Assembly (NCBI GenBank): GCA_020091685.1 | Contig: CM034592.1 | Coordinates: 36,858,705 to 36,922,704, forward strand | Length of the DNA stretch: 64,000 nt | DNA from: Lutjanus erythropterus | Lineage: Eukaryota; Chordata; Actinopteri; Lutjaniformes; Lutjanidae | Reading direction: 5' to 3' | In this document: positions 12,971 through 24,429 of the stretch, piece after piece | How the letters are laid out: each line of letters begins with the position of its first letter | Numbering within the stretch: position 1 is the stretch's first letter | Made by a program: the position numbers and the translations under genes | Notes under the pieces: generated by a model | What the model was told of the DNA's origin: nothing | Database searches by the model: none | Seen by the model: only the letters and a program-made list of their open reading frames with translations

Positions 12971-13697
12971 CAGGGGTGTCAGTCTCATTTTAGTTCATGA
13001 ACTACACACAGCAATCTGATCTCAAGTGGGCCAGACCAGTAAAACCATTGTGTAATAACTTGTAAGAACAACACCTTTCAAATTTCTCTCAAACTTTCAT
13101 GCAAGAAATGCAGCCCAAAGAACAACAAAGAAATTATTTGCACCAAGTCCTTCACATGAAAAGGCATTGAATGAACATAAAACAGGTATAAAATGCTATA
13201 ATTAATGTAAAATAAGATGAAAAATAAACTGAGATTAGAACAAAATACATAGAATGCATCTTCACATGAGTAAAACACACCTGCTAATACTAATAGAAAA
13301 AAAAAAGTAATTTCAAATCATCATTTAGAGTAAAGAGGTTGATTTCTCTGCAGTGACTAAAAACAGTCTGTAGTTCCCTCAGATCTGCCAGCAGCTCGTT
13401 TATCTTCTCTGTTCTCACTTGTCCAGTTCTTGATGTTTTCTTCATGAGGAGTCTGATAGTGGCACCGAAGATTATATTCCTTGAGCACTGAAAGGTGCTG
13501 TGAGCGCACCAGGCACACTGGCTTCCCATTTACCTCTGTGAAGAAATAGGACCTGGTCCATTTTTCTTGAAAAACCTGACGCTCTGTGTCCACTTCTATC
13601 CTTCTTGACAAAGACATTTTCCACCGGATGCTCCTGCATGAACAGTGGCCTACGCTTGACATGCGGCCTGTATATAAGCACGTGGAATCAGTCCCTG
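12971..13697 (-). mobile_element. Internally deleted hAT-type element
   Basis: The plus-strand left end reads CAGGGGTGTCAGTCTC, a typical fish hAT terminus (CAGGGGTGTCAAACTC), followed by the familiar subterminal AAGTGGGCCAGACCAG at about 13024-13039. The segment then encodes a hAT transposase N-terminus on the minus strand (13290-13662). The far end is placed at the CCCTG at 13693-13697, which is only a weak terminus match. No 8-bp target duplication is visible, so the right boundary is uncertain. Most of the transposase core is missing between the left end and the N-terminal part. Confidence 0.5.
13290..13662 (-). pseudogene. hAT transposase N-terminus with damaged BED zinc finger
   Basis: The minus-strand frame 13357-13662 contains VFQEKWTRSYFFTEVNGKPV, then CLVRSQHLSVLKEYNL, then CHYQTPH. 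This is the BED-type zinc finger at the N-terminus of Charlie/GTF2IRD2-like hAT transposases. The finger normally has C-x2-C followed by H-x3-5-H. Here the second cysteine has become arginine (CLVR instead of CLVC), while both histidines remain. Family-like sequence (KINELLADLRELQTVFS) continues in another minus-strand frame (13290-13529), so a frameshift lies at about 13440-13460. The reading then runs into A/T-rich sequence and the catalytic RNase H-like domain is absent. A dead transposase relic, sitting inside the hAT element that starts at 12971. Confidence 0.7.
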
Positions 13698-16600
13698 CAG
13701 GCTTTTTGGGGGATTGGTGTGGCTTAAAATGCCTGATTTCATGCCAGCTTTTCTAAAAATTTGTAAGCAAGTGAAAATTGCAAAAGAAGAAGTTGCACTT
13801 TTATAATTCATTACAAATCAAAGAACACAAAGTGCAGAAAAGCAAACACAAAAATATAAAATATAGAAGAGCACAGAGAAAGTGTCAATAATCATGTGTT
13901 CGTTTCAGTGCTTATGAAAAAATACCAAAATAATAAAACATTGAGTTCGTTCATTGAGACGTACATGTATGACATTTACACTGGGGGCTGCTGTGATTGG
14001 TCAAATTACTGGAGCACTTGTGGCAATTGGGCAAAATTGCAAGGTCGTCCAGAATGCGTGGGGATTGGTTGAAGTTGTGTTAGTTAATTGCAACATCACA
14101 ACTTCTAGGAGGGACTGATAATCGTAAGGTCTGCTACTCTCATTAGGACAGCACAACCCCCAGTGGACAAATCAGGAATAGCGCTGTGTTTTATTAATAA
14201 ATTGGAATGAATGACCTCTCTGTAATTTTCACACTGTGCAAACTCATCCAGTCGGTTGGATAGGAACCTCTGGTGGGCCATTGTTCTGTTTCAGGACACT
14301 GAAATTCTTATATCCTTGGCACAAAAGCAAAGGCAAGAGACAGCAGCACTTGAAACGAGAGAAATTATCTCTCCAGCCTTTCTTTTCTGTTGTAGGAAAA
14401 GATCTCAAACCTGGATGTGAGGCCGAATCACTCCAGACAGCTGGGTGCGTCGAGAAGCTGTGCCAAAGCCTCAGTAGTGCAGTGATTTACGGACAGCGTT
14501 GAAAAGAAGCCAGTGTTGTAAATCTAAGTCCTGTTTTTTATGTAAAATTCAGCCTGTCAGATGTAATAAAATGATAGAATTGATGCTACATGCAGTCCAG
14601 GGCCAGACAGTGTAGTGATGCAGTGTTATGATGACGTAATGAGAGAGAGGAATGTGAGGTTGGGAGAGCCTGGACCTCAGTGCATCGCTTACAAGCCTGC
14701 AGGACACATGAGTCACATCTCATGACGATGATGACCTGTCTCGTCTTCGTCTTGCTGCATCCCCAAAAACGTCTCCATCTTCTCAGTTTCTCTCCTGTTG
14801 GGTTTTCTCTGCCACAGTATTGCAGATAATCGACTCATGTCACTGTTGACATAGCGGCAATAAATCACGGAGGTGATGTGTAGTTTGTTCAGTCTGTTCT
14901 TATCTAAAAAGGCATTAAATCATAGGCAAGACAGTGACAAAGTAGGCACGCGTGCTTTCCCTTTTTGTGAAAGACCAACACGTTCTCACTCCAAACTCAT
15001 TTAATGCAGCAGCTTGGTCAGTAGCCCCACGCTTCACACTGTGATGCTGCAGCTACCCCTCTAGTCTCGCATAGTCAGACCTGTTTCCACGGCATTCAGC
15101 AGCAGAGACGGGTCTGGCTCTACATATCATTCAGCTATAGGGGGGAAAATATCGCAGCTTGTTTGTTTTTCTTTAAACAAACCACAGCTGTCTTGAATGG
15201 AACTTGTATAAGTGGAATATTTGCACTTTGGGAGGCGAACCCGGCATTAAATCCCTGCAAAAGAAAAGGTAACTGTTGCTAGCCTGTTTGGGTTCTTACC
15301 TTTAGCGACCAGCTTGTCACAGCCCCTTGGCGAGTCATACAGATGTGCACAGTACCTGTTAGTGGCTGAAAGAGAAACACTTGACCTTTGACATAGTATA
15401 AAGACACATCATTAACATCATTAACCACGTCTGAAAGATTTTCCCGAGGGTACCTTGTGCGTCTGCAGGAGACACTGAGTGGGCTTGAGAAAACATTGGT
15501 ATTTGACGAGTAGGTATGACGAGAGGTTTGCTTGACACATGATGGACCAAAACAGCAAAATAAAACATACACACTTCCAGTCTGTGCGTGGGCAGTAGAA
15601 AAGCACTCACAAAGTGATCTGTTGGGGTATTATTATTGCAAAAGAACAAACAGCGAGAACAACATGTGCAGATTCAGACTGTGGACCTTTAAAGGCTTGT
15701 TGCTGATGCTAAGACTTTGTCCTCGCCCAAGAGCAGCTATGGGACAGATTGCTTTCTGTGAGGGTCCTACTTTTCTCCATTCTGGATGGGTTATAGGTCA
15801 GTATGTTTGAGTTCTGCGTCGGGCTCTGAGGAGGCGGGATTGTGCACCGGCTCGTCCTTGAATGGACTGTCTTTGGCAGAGGAGAAGCGAAACTCCTCCG
15901 GCCTGGAACAGGCGGAGCTGTTTGATGAGTGGATCTCTCTTGCTCTATTTAGGTTTAGGAAAGGGAAATGTTTAGACTTAAATTAGTACGTTAGTTGTGT
16001 AAGTTTATGTACATAACATAAAGTCACAAAGGACATGTACCTCGGTCTCTTCAGTGAAAGTCCTGTGTGTGTTTGATCCATCCATCCACCTCACCTCCTT
16101 GATATGTGGACTTTCTTGCTCTTTATACTACATCGCCTGACTTCAGCACTATATCAAAATATAACACCGCCAGAAATGATTCCTCAGGGGGACAGTGTCA
16201 GAGTTTGAAGCATAGAGGCTCTGATCAACTGTCATATTTGTCACGTTGGGAGTGAGAATGGGCTCTAATGACTTACTGGTTAAAGCAAAGTCGCTCATGA
16301 CCGGAAGATTTCTACTTTAAAAATACATAATGCATTTATACAGGGCCACAGGCGTCTCTATCCGCGATGTTAACAGCCCAGGTGGGAAATCTGGTTTAAC
16401 AAGACAGGCAACAAGCTTGCAATCACAAATAGGATTGTAGGAAATCTTATTAACATTCAGTATACACAAGCCAACAGGGATATTTAAATTGTAATTTGTT
16501 TGTCAGTGCACTGCTTGCTTGTCATGCCGTTATTTACATATATATTCTCTTGCAGAGTGCTCCGAAATCACAGCTTTTCAGTTTTTGTTGCTAAAACAAC

Positions 16601-17674
16601 AGTCGCACCTCACCTACAGCACACATACACTAACTTATTCTTATGCTGACACACACACAGCCATGCAGAGAGCATGCTGTGGTGAAATGTCAGTGAGATA
16701 AGCAACATTGCCTTCCTGCTCCCCAGAGAGCAAAGAGGGGAGGAAAACACAATAATGCAGTAATGAGGAGTTAGAGCTGTCTGCACTGTGAAGGGACGGC
16801 ATTTACATGAGGAAGGTGGCAGCAGAGGGGCCTGAGTTATGGCGCAACAGTTTATTTTTATATTTTTCCAGTCTCCTGATACTTTTATCATCACTGCTTG
16901 TTACACAGGGTGAGTCCAGGAGGCTGGCTGTGACTGATTCCTCTGGGAAGACTGTCATTTGACTAAAACATGACAATCATGACAAATATATACTGTGTGC
17001 ATCAGAGTGATGGGACACGTCTCTCGAGTTATGAGTTCACGGTGAGTGATTATTCCAGGACGTCAGTGTTCAGCGATCACACTCTCCTCCTCAGTGTGTT
17101 TACAGTGTTCAGCCTTTCTCTTTTTCAAAACAAGTTGAATGCATCGATTTCACAAACAACAAACAATCAAATTCAAACAATGTAATCACCCCAGAGATAT
17201 ACAGTATGTTTTGCAGTAATTACAGTGGAACCTATAGGCTAAATTTAACAACAGCACAAACACCTTTCATAACTATACTGTAATAATATAACATTATAGA
17301 AGGCCTGCACAATACTTTTACAGCTATTGTAACTGCAGCATGATTCAGGACTGGTGAGATTGATCAGTTTGCTTCACAATTTTAATTTTACTGAACAAAA
17401 ACTATTAAAATACTGATGATGTAACATTTATGTGGATCTGTACCAAACAAACTTATTATTCGGTATGAAGAACAGGATGACAAAACATGAATATGTTACT
17501 GAGAATTACGTTAAATATAATTAACCTACAATTTTTTTTTTTTTCTTCACCACTTATGGTTTAAACTGGACGATATATCGGTCTGGAACAAGAAGTTGAA
17601 CATGAACTGTTCAATAATCTGTTTAGTAATATTATGTCACCATGTGGGCCAGAAGTTTGACAGAAATAAAAACT
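13698..17674. other. Non-coding stretch, nothing firmly recognised
   Basis: Open frames of 60-97 codons occur on both strands (for example 14236-14502 plus and 15279-15572 minus), but they overlap each other, show no domain and lack repeat or splice context. A short T-run lies at about 17531-17544. No transposon ends were identified. Confidence 0.5.
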
Positions 17675-17895
17675 ATGTAACAAACTAATGAACTAACAAA
17701 CTAACACACAAACTAATGAACTAACGAACAAACAAACTAATGAACTAACAAACTAACAATCAAACAAACTAAGAAACTAGCGAACAAACAAACTAACAAC
17801 CTAACAAAATAATGAACTAACGAACAAACTAACAAACTATTAAACAAACAAACCAACACACTAATGAGCTAACAAACAAACTAATGAACTGACTA
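17675..17895. repeat. Degenerate AACTAAC/AACAAAC minisatellite
   Basis: About 220 bp of interleaved short units (AACTAACAAACT, AACTAATGAACT, AACGAACAAACA) on a 4-bp base period AAC(T/A) with point variation. No sign of coding or transposon ends. Confidence 0.85.
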
Positions 17896-19529
17896 ACTGT
17901 GCAAGTATATTATTGCATAACTCACATTATACTTATGTTTATGTGAGACATACATTATTTCTATAATTAAAATCCAAAATATGCAAATACAAACAGAGAT
18001 GAAATTTAAAAAAAGCTTATATAATGTTAGTAAATAATTTTTATTACACTTTGTGTGTCTCTACTGCCGGAGATTTTATCATGATTATGTTCCAGTGCTG
18101 TCTGTAGTCTGATGTTTTCTTTTTACGTGGTTAAAATTCATTGTCTCGTATTGTTTTAGCCTGTATTTCCAGCAGTGTGGATCACTTATTGCAACATTTA
18201 ACCTGATACTCATGTACTGCAGGACAAACAGCTGACAATCAGCTCTGTATTTTTAGTTCTATATTGTTCTACAGCCCAGTATTGAGGCAAACACAGCAGA
18301 AGTCAAAACATTCTGCTTTTGTACTTACTATAAAAACATGTCTCCTGCCAATTGTGATTGTACTGCAGGGTCAGTACAGTACGTTGTTTATGCAGTTATG
18401 ACACACAAGACAGAAATGAAACCCCAGCTGTAAACTCCTCCACAACAGCAACAACAATAACACCTATACTGACGCACAAAGCTCTATAGAAAACACTGTT
18501 CACAGTCCAGCTTAGCACAAAGCTCCTCTCATCCCGCTCACACACAAACGTCTCCGCGGATCGAAGCGGGACGGAGGCTGGGGATCAGAAGAGCATCCCA
18601 AACACCCCGACTTCTGCCAAACTGCACGGTAAACACAACACAGTCTCCCTGACACAAGTAAACCAAAAGCTCTGACACGAAATGGAAACAATACACAAAG
18701 CTAACAAGCTGCAATGTGTCAATAAATTCCGGATTACTGAAAATGCGCCGCAGTTAAGACAGTGGAATTGCTTAATTTGAATAAAAAAGACCATCAAGTG
18801 ATGTTTTTATTTGATTTTTGATAGCGCGCCTTGTCTGATGTCCCCTAAGGACCGACAAAATATAACAATAAAGGAAATAAAAACACGTTGGAGCTGTGGC
18901 TGGCGAGGGCAGATGTCTGTGAGAGCTGTAGGCGTGGAAACATTTGGAGGATGAGAAGGAGGAACAATGAGTAGCCAGGAGGTAGAAAATGAAAACATGG
19001 AACATGTTGAAGTAAACAAAGTCGTTACAATTAAGTGTTCATATTCGCAGAGTCGAGGACCCGAGGCTCTCTGCACTGTGGAGCAATGACTCAGAGAAAG
19101 TGAAATTTGAAAACCGATACTGCTCTTCTGTTTAGGTATTGAATAAAAAAGGGTTATACCAGGTTATGTTTTTGTTTAGTTTCTGTTGCTCAAGATAACT
19201 TTTTAATCACCGAGTCCAGCAGAACAAGTAAAACGAGCAGATCCTGATCTTGTCCCGTACGTCTTCCCTTCCCCACGCTGATCTTTGCCTGACCGACGGG
19301 TGTCGACATCATGATGGATGGCCGGTGTTTAACGTGGAGATATTCGCCACATGATGTCTGGGGAATAAAAGCTTTTAAATACAAACAGTCCACTCCTATA
19401 ATAGATTTTCTAGTTACCCGTATCACAGTTTGAATGAATTGTCCTAAACTTGCTGACATAATCAAAGAATTACCATGTGGAGGAAAGTTTTTGTAGTTAC
19501 AATAAGACCATCCGTTTCATCACCCACCT
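17896..19529. other. Non-coding stretch with a short CpG-containing segment
   Basis: Mostly AT-rich. About 18540-18590 is locally CpG-containing (CTCCGCGGATCGAAGCGGGA), unlike its surroundings, but has no ORF, splice or repeat signature I can name. Confidence 0.4.
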
Positions 19530-19870
19530 TCCACACAGGCAAGAAATAAAGTTGTTTCAGTCAGACAACTCACGTTTCTGAATATTTATTGCAACACACA
19601 CACAGAACACAGTTAGAGCTCAGCGTCTCGGCTCCGACCTCGTCGCTCCTCGCAGGTTATGTTTACACAGAGATACAGAGGAGTGATGAACACAGATCTT
19701 GGACCCCCTGCAGCTGGATGCTGGGGCTGAATGAGCAGGCAGTTACACTGTTGGAGGGCAGTAATGATGTTGGCAGGCAGAGGGAGAGATGGGAGGTTTT
19801 AGCAGTTTAAATAGACCTCCAGATTGGAAGGGTGCGTTTGGTTTGTACTACAGAGTGTGAGGCGTGTTAC
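19530..19870. repeat. Dispersed repeat, second copy of the 1115-1392 segment
   Basis: It shares the order of motifs with the interior of the hAT MITE at 979-1470: TTTCAGTCAGACAACTCACG, GGCTCCGACCTCGTCGCTCC, GCTGGATGCTGGGGCTGA, GGGAGGTTTTAGCAGTTTAA and GATTGGAAGGG. This copy has an extra stretch of roughly 45 bp before GGGAGGTTTTAGC. The hAT termini are not seen here, so it is either end-truncated or the internal segment is itself a mobile repeat. Confidence 0.65.
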
Positions 19871-20015
19871 ATGTGACTGCGGTGCAGCTCGAGTTGAATG
19901 CCTGAACTAGCTCGCAGGCGCCGCTACATTTGTAGGCAATAATTTCATGACTTTTATTACATACACTCTGGAAAAAGTCTGTGACCTCAGTGGTGACGAG
20001 GGTCATGGCTCAATA

Positions 20016-20047
20016 ATAATGATAATAATTATTATTATTATAATAAA
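20016..20047. repeat. (AAT)n/(ATT)n imperfect palindromic microsatellite
   Basis: AATAATAATGATAATAATTA followed by TTATTATTATAATAA; simple-sequence tract with self-complementary halves. Confidence 0.85.
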
Positions 20048-20154
20048 CCCCCCTCAATGAAACATTAGAAACATTAGAGCACAAAATCAAGTAGCCCCCA
20101 TCCTGTACACACTGCAAAATAAAAGAAATAAGGTCAGTAATCAATAAGTAAAAT

Positions 20155-20740
20155 TTGGGTGAGAGAAATAAGTTAATCAAAATCATGAAATGTAAGCAAA
20201 GGAGATAACTACATGCGGCATATAAACAGATAAATTATTACATGATTTCTTATAAGGCAGGTAGAATGTTAATAAAAGAAGATTTCACATGGAAAAAAAT
20301 ACAAAAATAATGATACTAAAACTATAAAATTAAAATATTTAAAGACAATATAGGTAAAATAAAACATAATGAAGTAGTATTATAAAGACAAACTATGAAA
20401 ATGGTCTGATAATGAAAGTTAAAACATTGGATAAGAGAAATAAGTTGATAAAAATCATGTGAAATTTAAGTAAAGTGGGTAACCACATGCAGTATATAAA
20501 CAGATATGATGAAAATATAACATGACTTCTTATAAGGCAGATAGAACGTCAATAAAAGAACATTTAAAACAGATAATAGTGCAAAGTATATGGAAATGCA
20601 TATTAAAAATACTAAAATAATTATACTAAAACTGTAAAATTCAAATATGTAAAGACAACATGGTTAAAATAAAATGAAATTAAGTAGTAATATAAAGAGA
20701 AACTATGAAAATGGTCTGATAATGGAAGTTAAAACATCGT
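20155..20740. repeat. Two-copy direct tandem duplication, unit about 290 bp
   Basis: Copy A (about 20158-20433) and copy B (about 20434-20735) share an ordered series of motifs: GAGAAATAAGTT, GGCATATAAACAGAT/CAGTATATAAACAGAT, ACTTCTTATAAGGCAG, AATAAAAGAA, ATACTAAAACT, AACTATGAAAATGGTCTGAT and AGTTAAAACAT. Divergence is modest, with small indels. Very AT-rich, non-coding. Confidence 0.85.
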
Positions 20741-21059
20741 TCAGAGTCGGCCATCTTGTAAAATTGAGTTTAAAGAGGCGTTTAAAAGCTGCAGTCTGCT
20801 CTCTTGATCATAACTGACAGGTTTAGAAGTTGCTATTGTGTTGACCTCTGTGCGTTTTCAGTTTTCCCATGTTGGAGCCGAGGGTGAAATCCAATACGAC
20901 GAAGCTATTTTAACTGCCTGTGGAGTTATGCAGAGATGTAGGTAGAAAAATCAATATTTTTGTTTATATTGATCAGTCCTCCCCGGCTGCAGCCGCACGG
21001 CAGGGAGCGTGTTTGTCTCCTGCAAGCTGCTTCATACCAGGAGTGTGAACAAAATTCAA

Positions 21060-21450
21060 ACAAGCTGAGGTTTGACTGACTTCTTTTATTGAGATCGAGG
21101 CTGCCTCCATAATAGCCTCAGTCATCTGGGTTCACTTTGCCATTATTACTCAATTTGTTTCCCGCTTTATTTTCAGACAATTCATATTTAAATCATTTAT
21201 TGGTCTCTTCCTCCACCTGAAAGCCACCATATCAGATTATTCCATTCCTCTCATTGAGACGGTGTGATTACAGCTGTGATTCGCTCAATTATGTTCATCG
21301 CTCCTCCATTTTCTCCTGAGGAGAATAGGTACATTAAGATAACTGGACCGGCTGATTAGCTCCACCTCCTGCTGTTAATTAGGATTACTGCGCTCATCAG
21401 ATATGTCATTGATGGTGGTGATAATGGTAATGGCTCAGGAATCAGGCCGA
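21060..21450. promoter_or_regulatory. Possible conserved non-coding element or enhancer
   Basis: Balanced-composition sequence free of repeats, with several homeodomain-type core motifs (TTAATTAG near 21376-21383, CTCAATTA near 21285), E-box-like CAGCTG (21271) and GATTA motifs. This is the look of vertebrate developmental non-coding elements, but it rests on motif density alone; only alignment to other vertebrates could show conservation. Confidence 0.3.
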
Positions 21451-21767
21451 GCGTGTGAGGTATTGTTGAATGAGAGAAATACAGCAGTTAATAATTTAAT
21501 GTAAACCTTGACATGCATTATGGAAATGTTCTCGATCCTGGAGGTAAAACGTAGGTTCATCTGTTAACATTTAAACCTATAGGAACACTGGGACTAATAC
21601 TGAATATGTTACATATAAAATATATTGAATATAATATCTTATTTTCAGTGCTGTTGTTATTACTATTAGTTAAGATTTTTTATACATAATGTGTTGAATT
21701 GTGTGGGTACATAAGACCTTATAAATATTGCAATCACTTGTAAAGGAAACTGACAATCTATGTTGGG

Positions 21768-22455
21768 TAGCACTTTATTTAAAGGAGTGTGCATAAGACT
21801 GTCATTACACTGTTATAACATGTTTTATAAAATAATGTATATGACTGTTGTCATTAAGTGCCATTCAGTCAGTTATGTCATTTTAAATACAAAGTTGACA
21901 TTTTGTGAGATGTCTTTGTTATGACACCTTGACATTAGTCAAGTTGATAATGTCTTTGTTATTACAACTTGACATTAACCAAAACAACATAACCTGTCAA
22001 TGTCTTTGTTATGACAGCTTAACATTATCAAACTTAAATAAACTATTTAGCTTCATGTCTTAACATGACATTAAACTGTTATATGTGGTTCATTTTGACA
22101 TTGGATGTCATGTGACCATTATAAGTAATTCATATTTTTGTTGACCCAAATAAAGTGGTACATTTTGAAATTGTCATAAAATGTTATAAAGCCAGTAGTA
22201 ATGTGAAAACGTGAAACTAAACATTTTCTTTTAAGTTTGATAATGTCATGTTGTTATGATAAAGACAGGTTATGTTCTCTTGGTTAATGTCAAGTTGTCG
22301 TACAAACATTATTGGCTTGATTAGTGTCAAGTTGTCATAACAAAGACATTTTAAACAATGTCAAGTTTGCATTAAAAATGATATTTTACCAAATGATACT
22401 TAATGACAACACCCATAAAGACATGGCTGACAGTGTCTACAACAAGCCTATCTAC
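21768..22455. mobile_element. Foldback element with repeat-rich inverted arms
   Basis: The left arm (about 21845-22045) and right arm (about 22225-22415) are inverted copies. Both carry, in mirrored order, TGTTGTCATTAAGT, ATGTCTTTGTTATGACA, CTTGACATTA, ACATAACCTGTC and GACATTATCAAAC. Within each arm, the 16-bp TGTCTTTGTTATGACA-type motif recurs about every 50-70 bp. The left outer sequence GGTAGCACTTTATTTAAAGG resembles the ends of common fish foldback repeats. There is no transposase, and no target duplication was identified. A stray related fragment occurs near 52330-52365. Confidence 0.7.
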
Positions 22456-23822
22456 AACAAACTAAAACAATTTGAAACAAAACAGAAGTTTCACTCTATG
22501 TTGAAATGAAAAAAATCACAAAATTTTCCAAGCCTGTCTCTTTTAGGCTATTTAAAATGCCTTTATTTGTCATGGCGTATTCATGTTAGACCAATAAAAA
22601 GAAACCTGCTCAGACACATTTCAGCATCAAATGTTCATCAGGAAGTCAGACAGATCAAATAGAACAAAATGCCCTTTTATAGTCGTCCAATAATGATCTT
22701 CCACAGATGGAAGATTTGGCTACAGACCACGCTGTGACAATAAAGTCATTTTAGCTGTTCTGAAAATAGTGCCTTGGAGGCTTTGATGATTTTTGCGTAC
22801 GCGTGTGTCATTATCCAAAGAGCAGCTCAAACTAACTCAATTTGTTTTCCGGAAGCACCTTGATTTCCACAAGCTATGCTGAAATATTTTTTTTTATTGT
22901 AAAAGGGTATATGAGAAATAATTTTTAAAAAAGTCAGTAATGCTCACATTGACGTAAAAGGCTTCATTTTTGCTGCAGGATTCTATTCTGAAAAATGTCC
23001 AGCAGCGCCGGACAGTTTTAAAGGAGACCATTCAGTAAACTGAAATCACAGAGCTTATTTCATCACCTCTCTGGGTTTAGGTAATGATGTGGCTTACCAC
23101 TGCATAAAACTTTCATACTGTGGCTTTGCCAGGTAAGATGAAAGCTGCTAAAATGGCCCGAAAATTGCTGGGGGATAAAGGAAGAAAAAAAAAAACAACT
23201 TATGCCCATTTCTGAGTTTTTTGTGAAAGAATGAACCTGGTGTTGTTCTGCAGTTTTCATGGTGGCAAAAATACCATAGAAAGACCAAAACCAACATGTT
23301 TCAGTTTGTCTTTCAGTACATCCAGGCTTCCCTGTGGCACTTCTTATTGAAGCCATAAATCTTTAAACAGGTTAGAAATAGTTGACGTTTAAGTAATTTA
23401 GTAAAACAGCCCGCCACTGTAGTTTTTAGCAAGCATTACTCGCTCACACAGTAGTAGTTTGTATTTGTTAGGGACTACTTTAAGCTGCTAGTTTTTAATT
23501 TAAATTATGCAAGTTGAATTAGTTATTAAAGATTCAGTTTAATTCATATGTTTTTCAATAGCACTATATCATACAAAAGCAGTTCAGAGTGATTTACATA
23601 AAACAAAAGAGAACAGCAAAATGTGCAAATAAACAAGGACAATGATGCACAGATACACATAAAAATCCATATACATACATGCACACAAGCACAGGCAAGC
23701 AAACCAAAATACTCTAATGAAAAAGAAAGTCTTTAGTTTTTAAAGAAACCAGTGTTGGAGCAAGTCTGACATCAACAGACAAACTGTTTTAAACTGACAA
23801 CATGTCCGAAGTGTATCGTGTG
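22456..23822. other. Non-coding stretch, nothing recognised
   Basis: Open frames of up to 111 codons run into or overlap the neighbouring LTR. No domain or transposon end was recognised. Confidence 0.5.
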
Positions 23823-24359
23823 TGTTAAGTTCAGAGTTTGGCCAGGACCCCAGACGCAGAGAGCGAGATAAAGCAGTTTTCAAAGAGTTTATTGTTTCAC
23901 AAAAGAGCAAAAAACAACGGAAGGCGAGGGCAGGTGCTGGACGCGGTCGGCTGGCTGGCGCAGCGGGGTCGACAGGAGGGGAACCGTGCTGGCGTAGGTT
24001 CAGGAGCTTGAGAGCTGCACCCACGGTCGGAAGAGGAACTGAAGGCTGCACAAAAACACTGTTGATTAGAGTCACGAAGGAAAAAACACCAAAAATCCAC
24101 TAGAGAGCTTGCTGCGCTACATTACCGACAACGACTGAATAGTCCGGCACAGGAGTGGAGACTAGGCCAAGCTCATATACCCGGGGAAGTGCACTGATGA
24201 GAGCCAGGTGCGTCTCATTATGCTGAGCCAGCCAATGACAGCCGCCGCTGCCACACACACTGCCCTGGAAGGAAAGGGGAGGGGGGAAAAAAAGGGAAAC
24301 AAGGAAAACCGAAACACCAAGAGCACCAAAACAAATCCCAAAAACTCAATAACCATGAC
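23823..24359 (-). mobile_element. Solo LTR of an endogenous LTR retroelement
   Basis: 537 bp running from TGTTAAGTTC to AACCATGACA on the plus strand, with a perfect 5-bp target duplication GTGTG at 23818-23822 and 24360-24364. On the minus strand it has a promoter-like GGGTATATGAGC (near 24172-24183) and an AATAAA signal (near 23889-23894), followed by TCTGGGGTCCTGGCC, the standard U3-R-U5 order. No internal genes are present. It shares terminal bases with the LTR at 8432-8839 but differs in length and interior, so they are related subfamilies rather than one recent pair. Overlapping open frames (such as 23740-24075 minus) are not genes. Confidence 0.85.
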
Positions 24360-24429
24360 AGTGTGGCTTGACCAGCGAGCGCTTTGTAGACCAGAAGCGA
24401 GATTTTATATTTTATTCTAACCACAGCAG

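Noticed and set aside
14380..14462. Exon-like stretch after TTTTCTGTTGTAG
   Set aside because: The acceptor is plausible, but no good donor follows at a sensible distance and the peptide is not recognised.
16519..16701. Possible exon after CTCTTGCAG at 16547-16555
   Set aside because: No donor in a consistent frame and CA-repeat content in the frame.
23740..24424. Five overlapping open frames on both strands
   Set aside because: They coincide with a solo LTR and its flank; GC-rich non-coding sequence.
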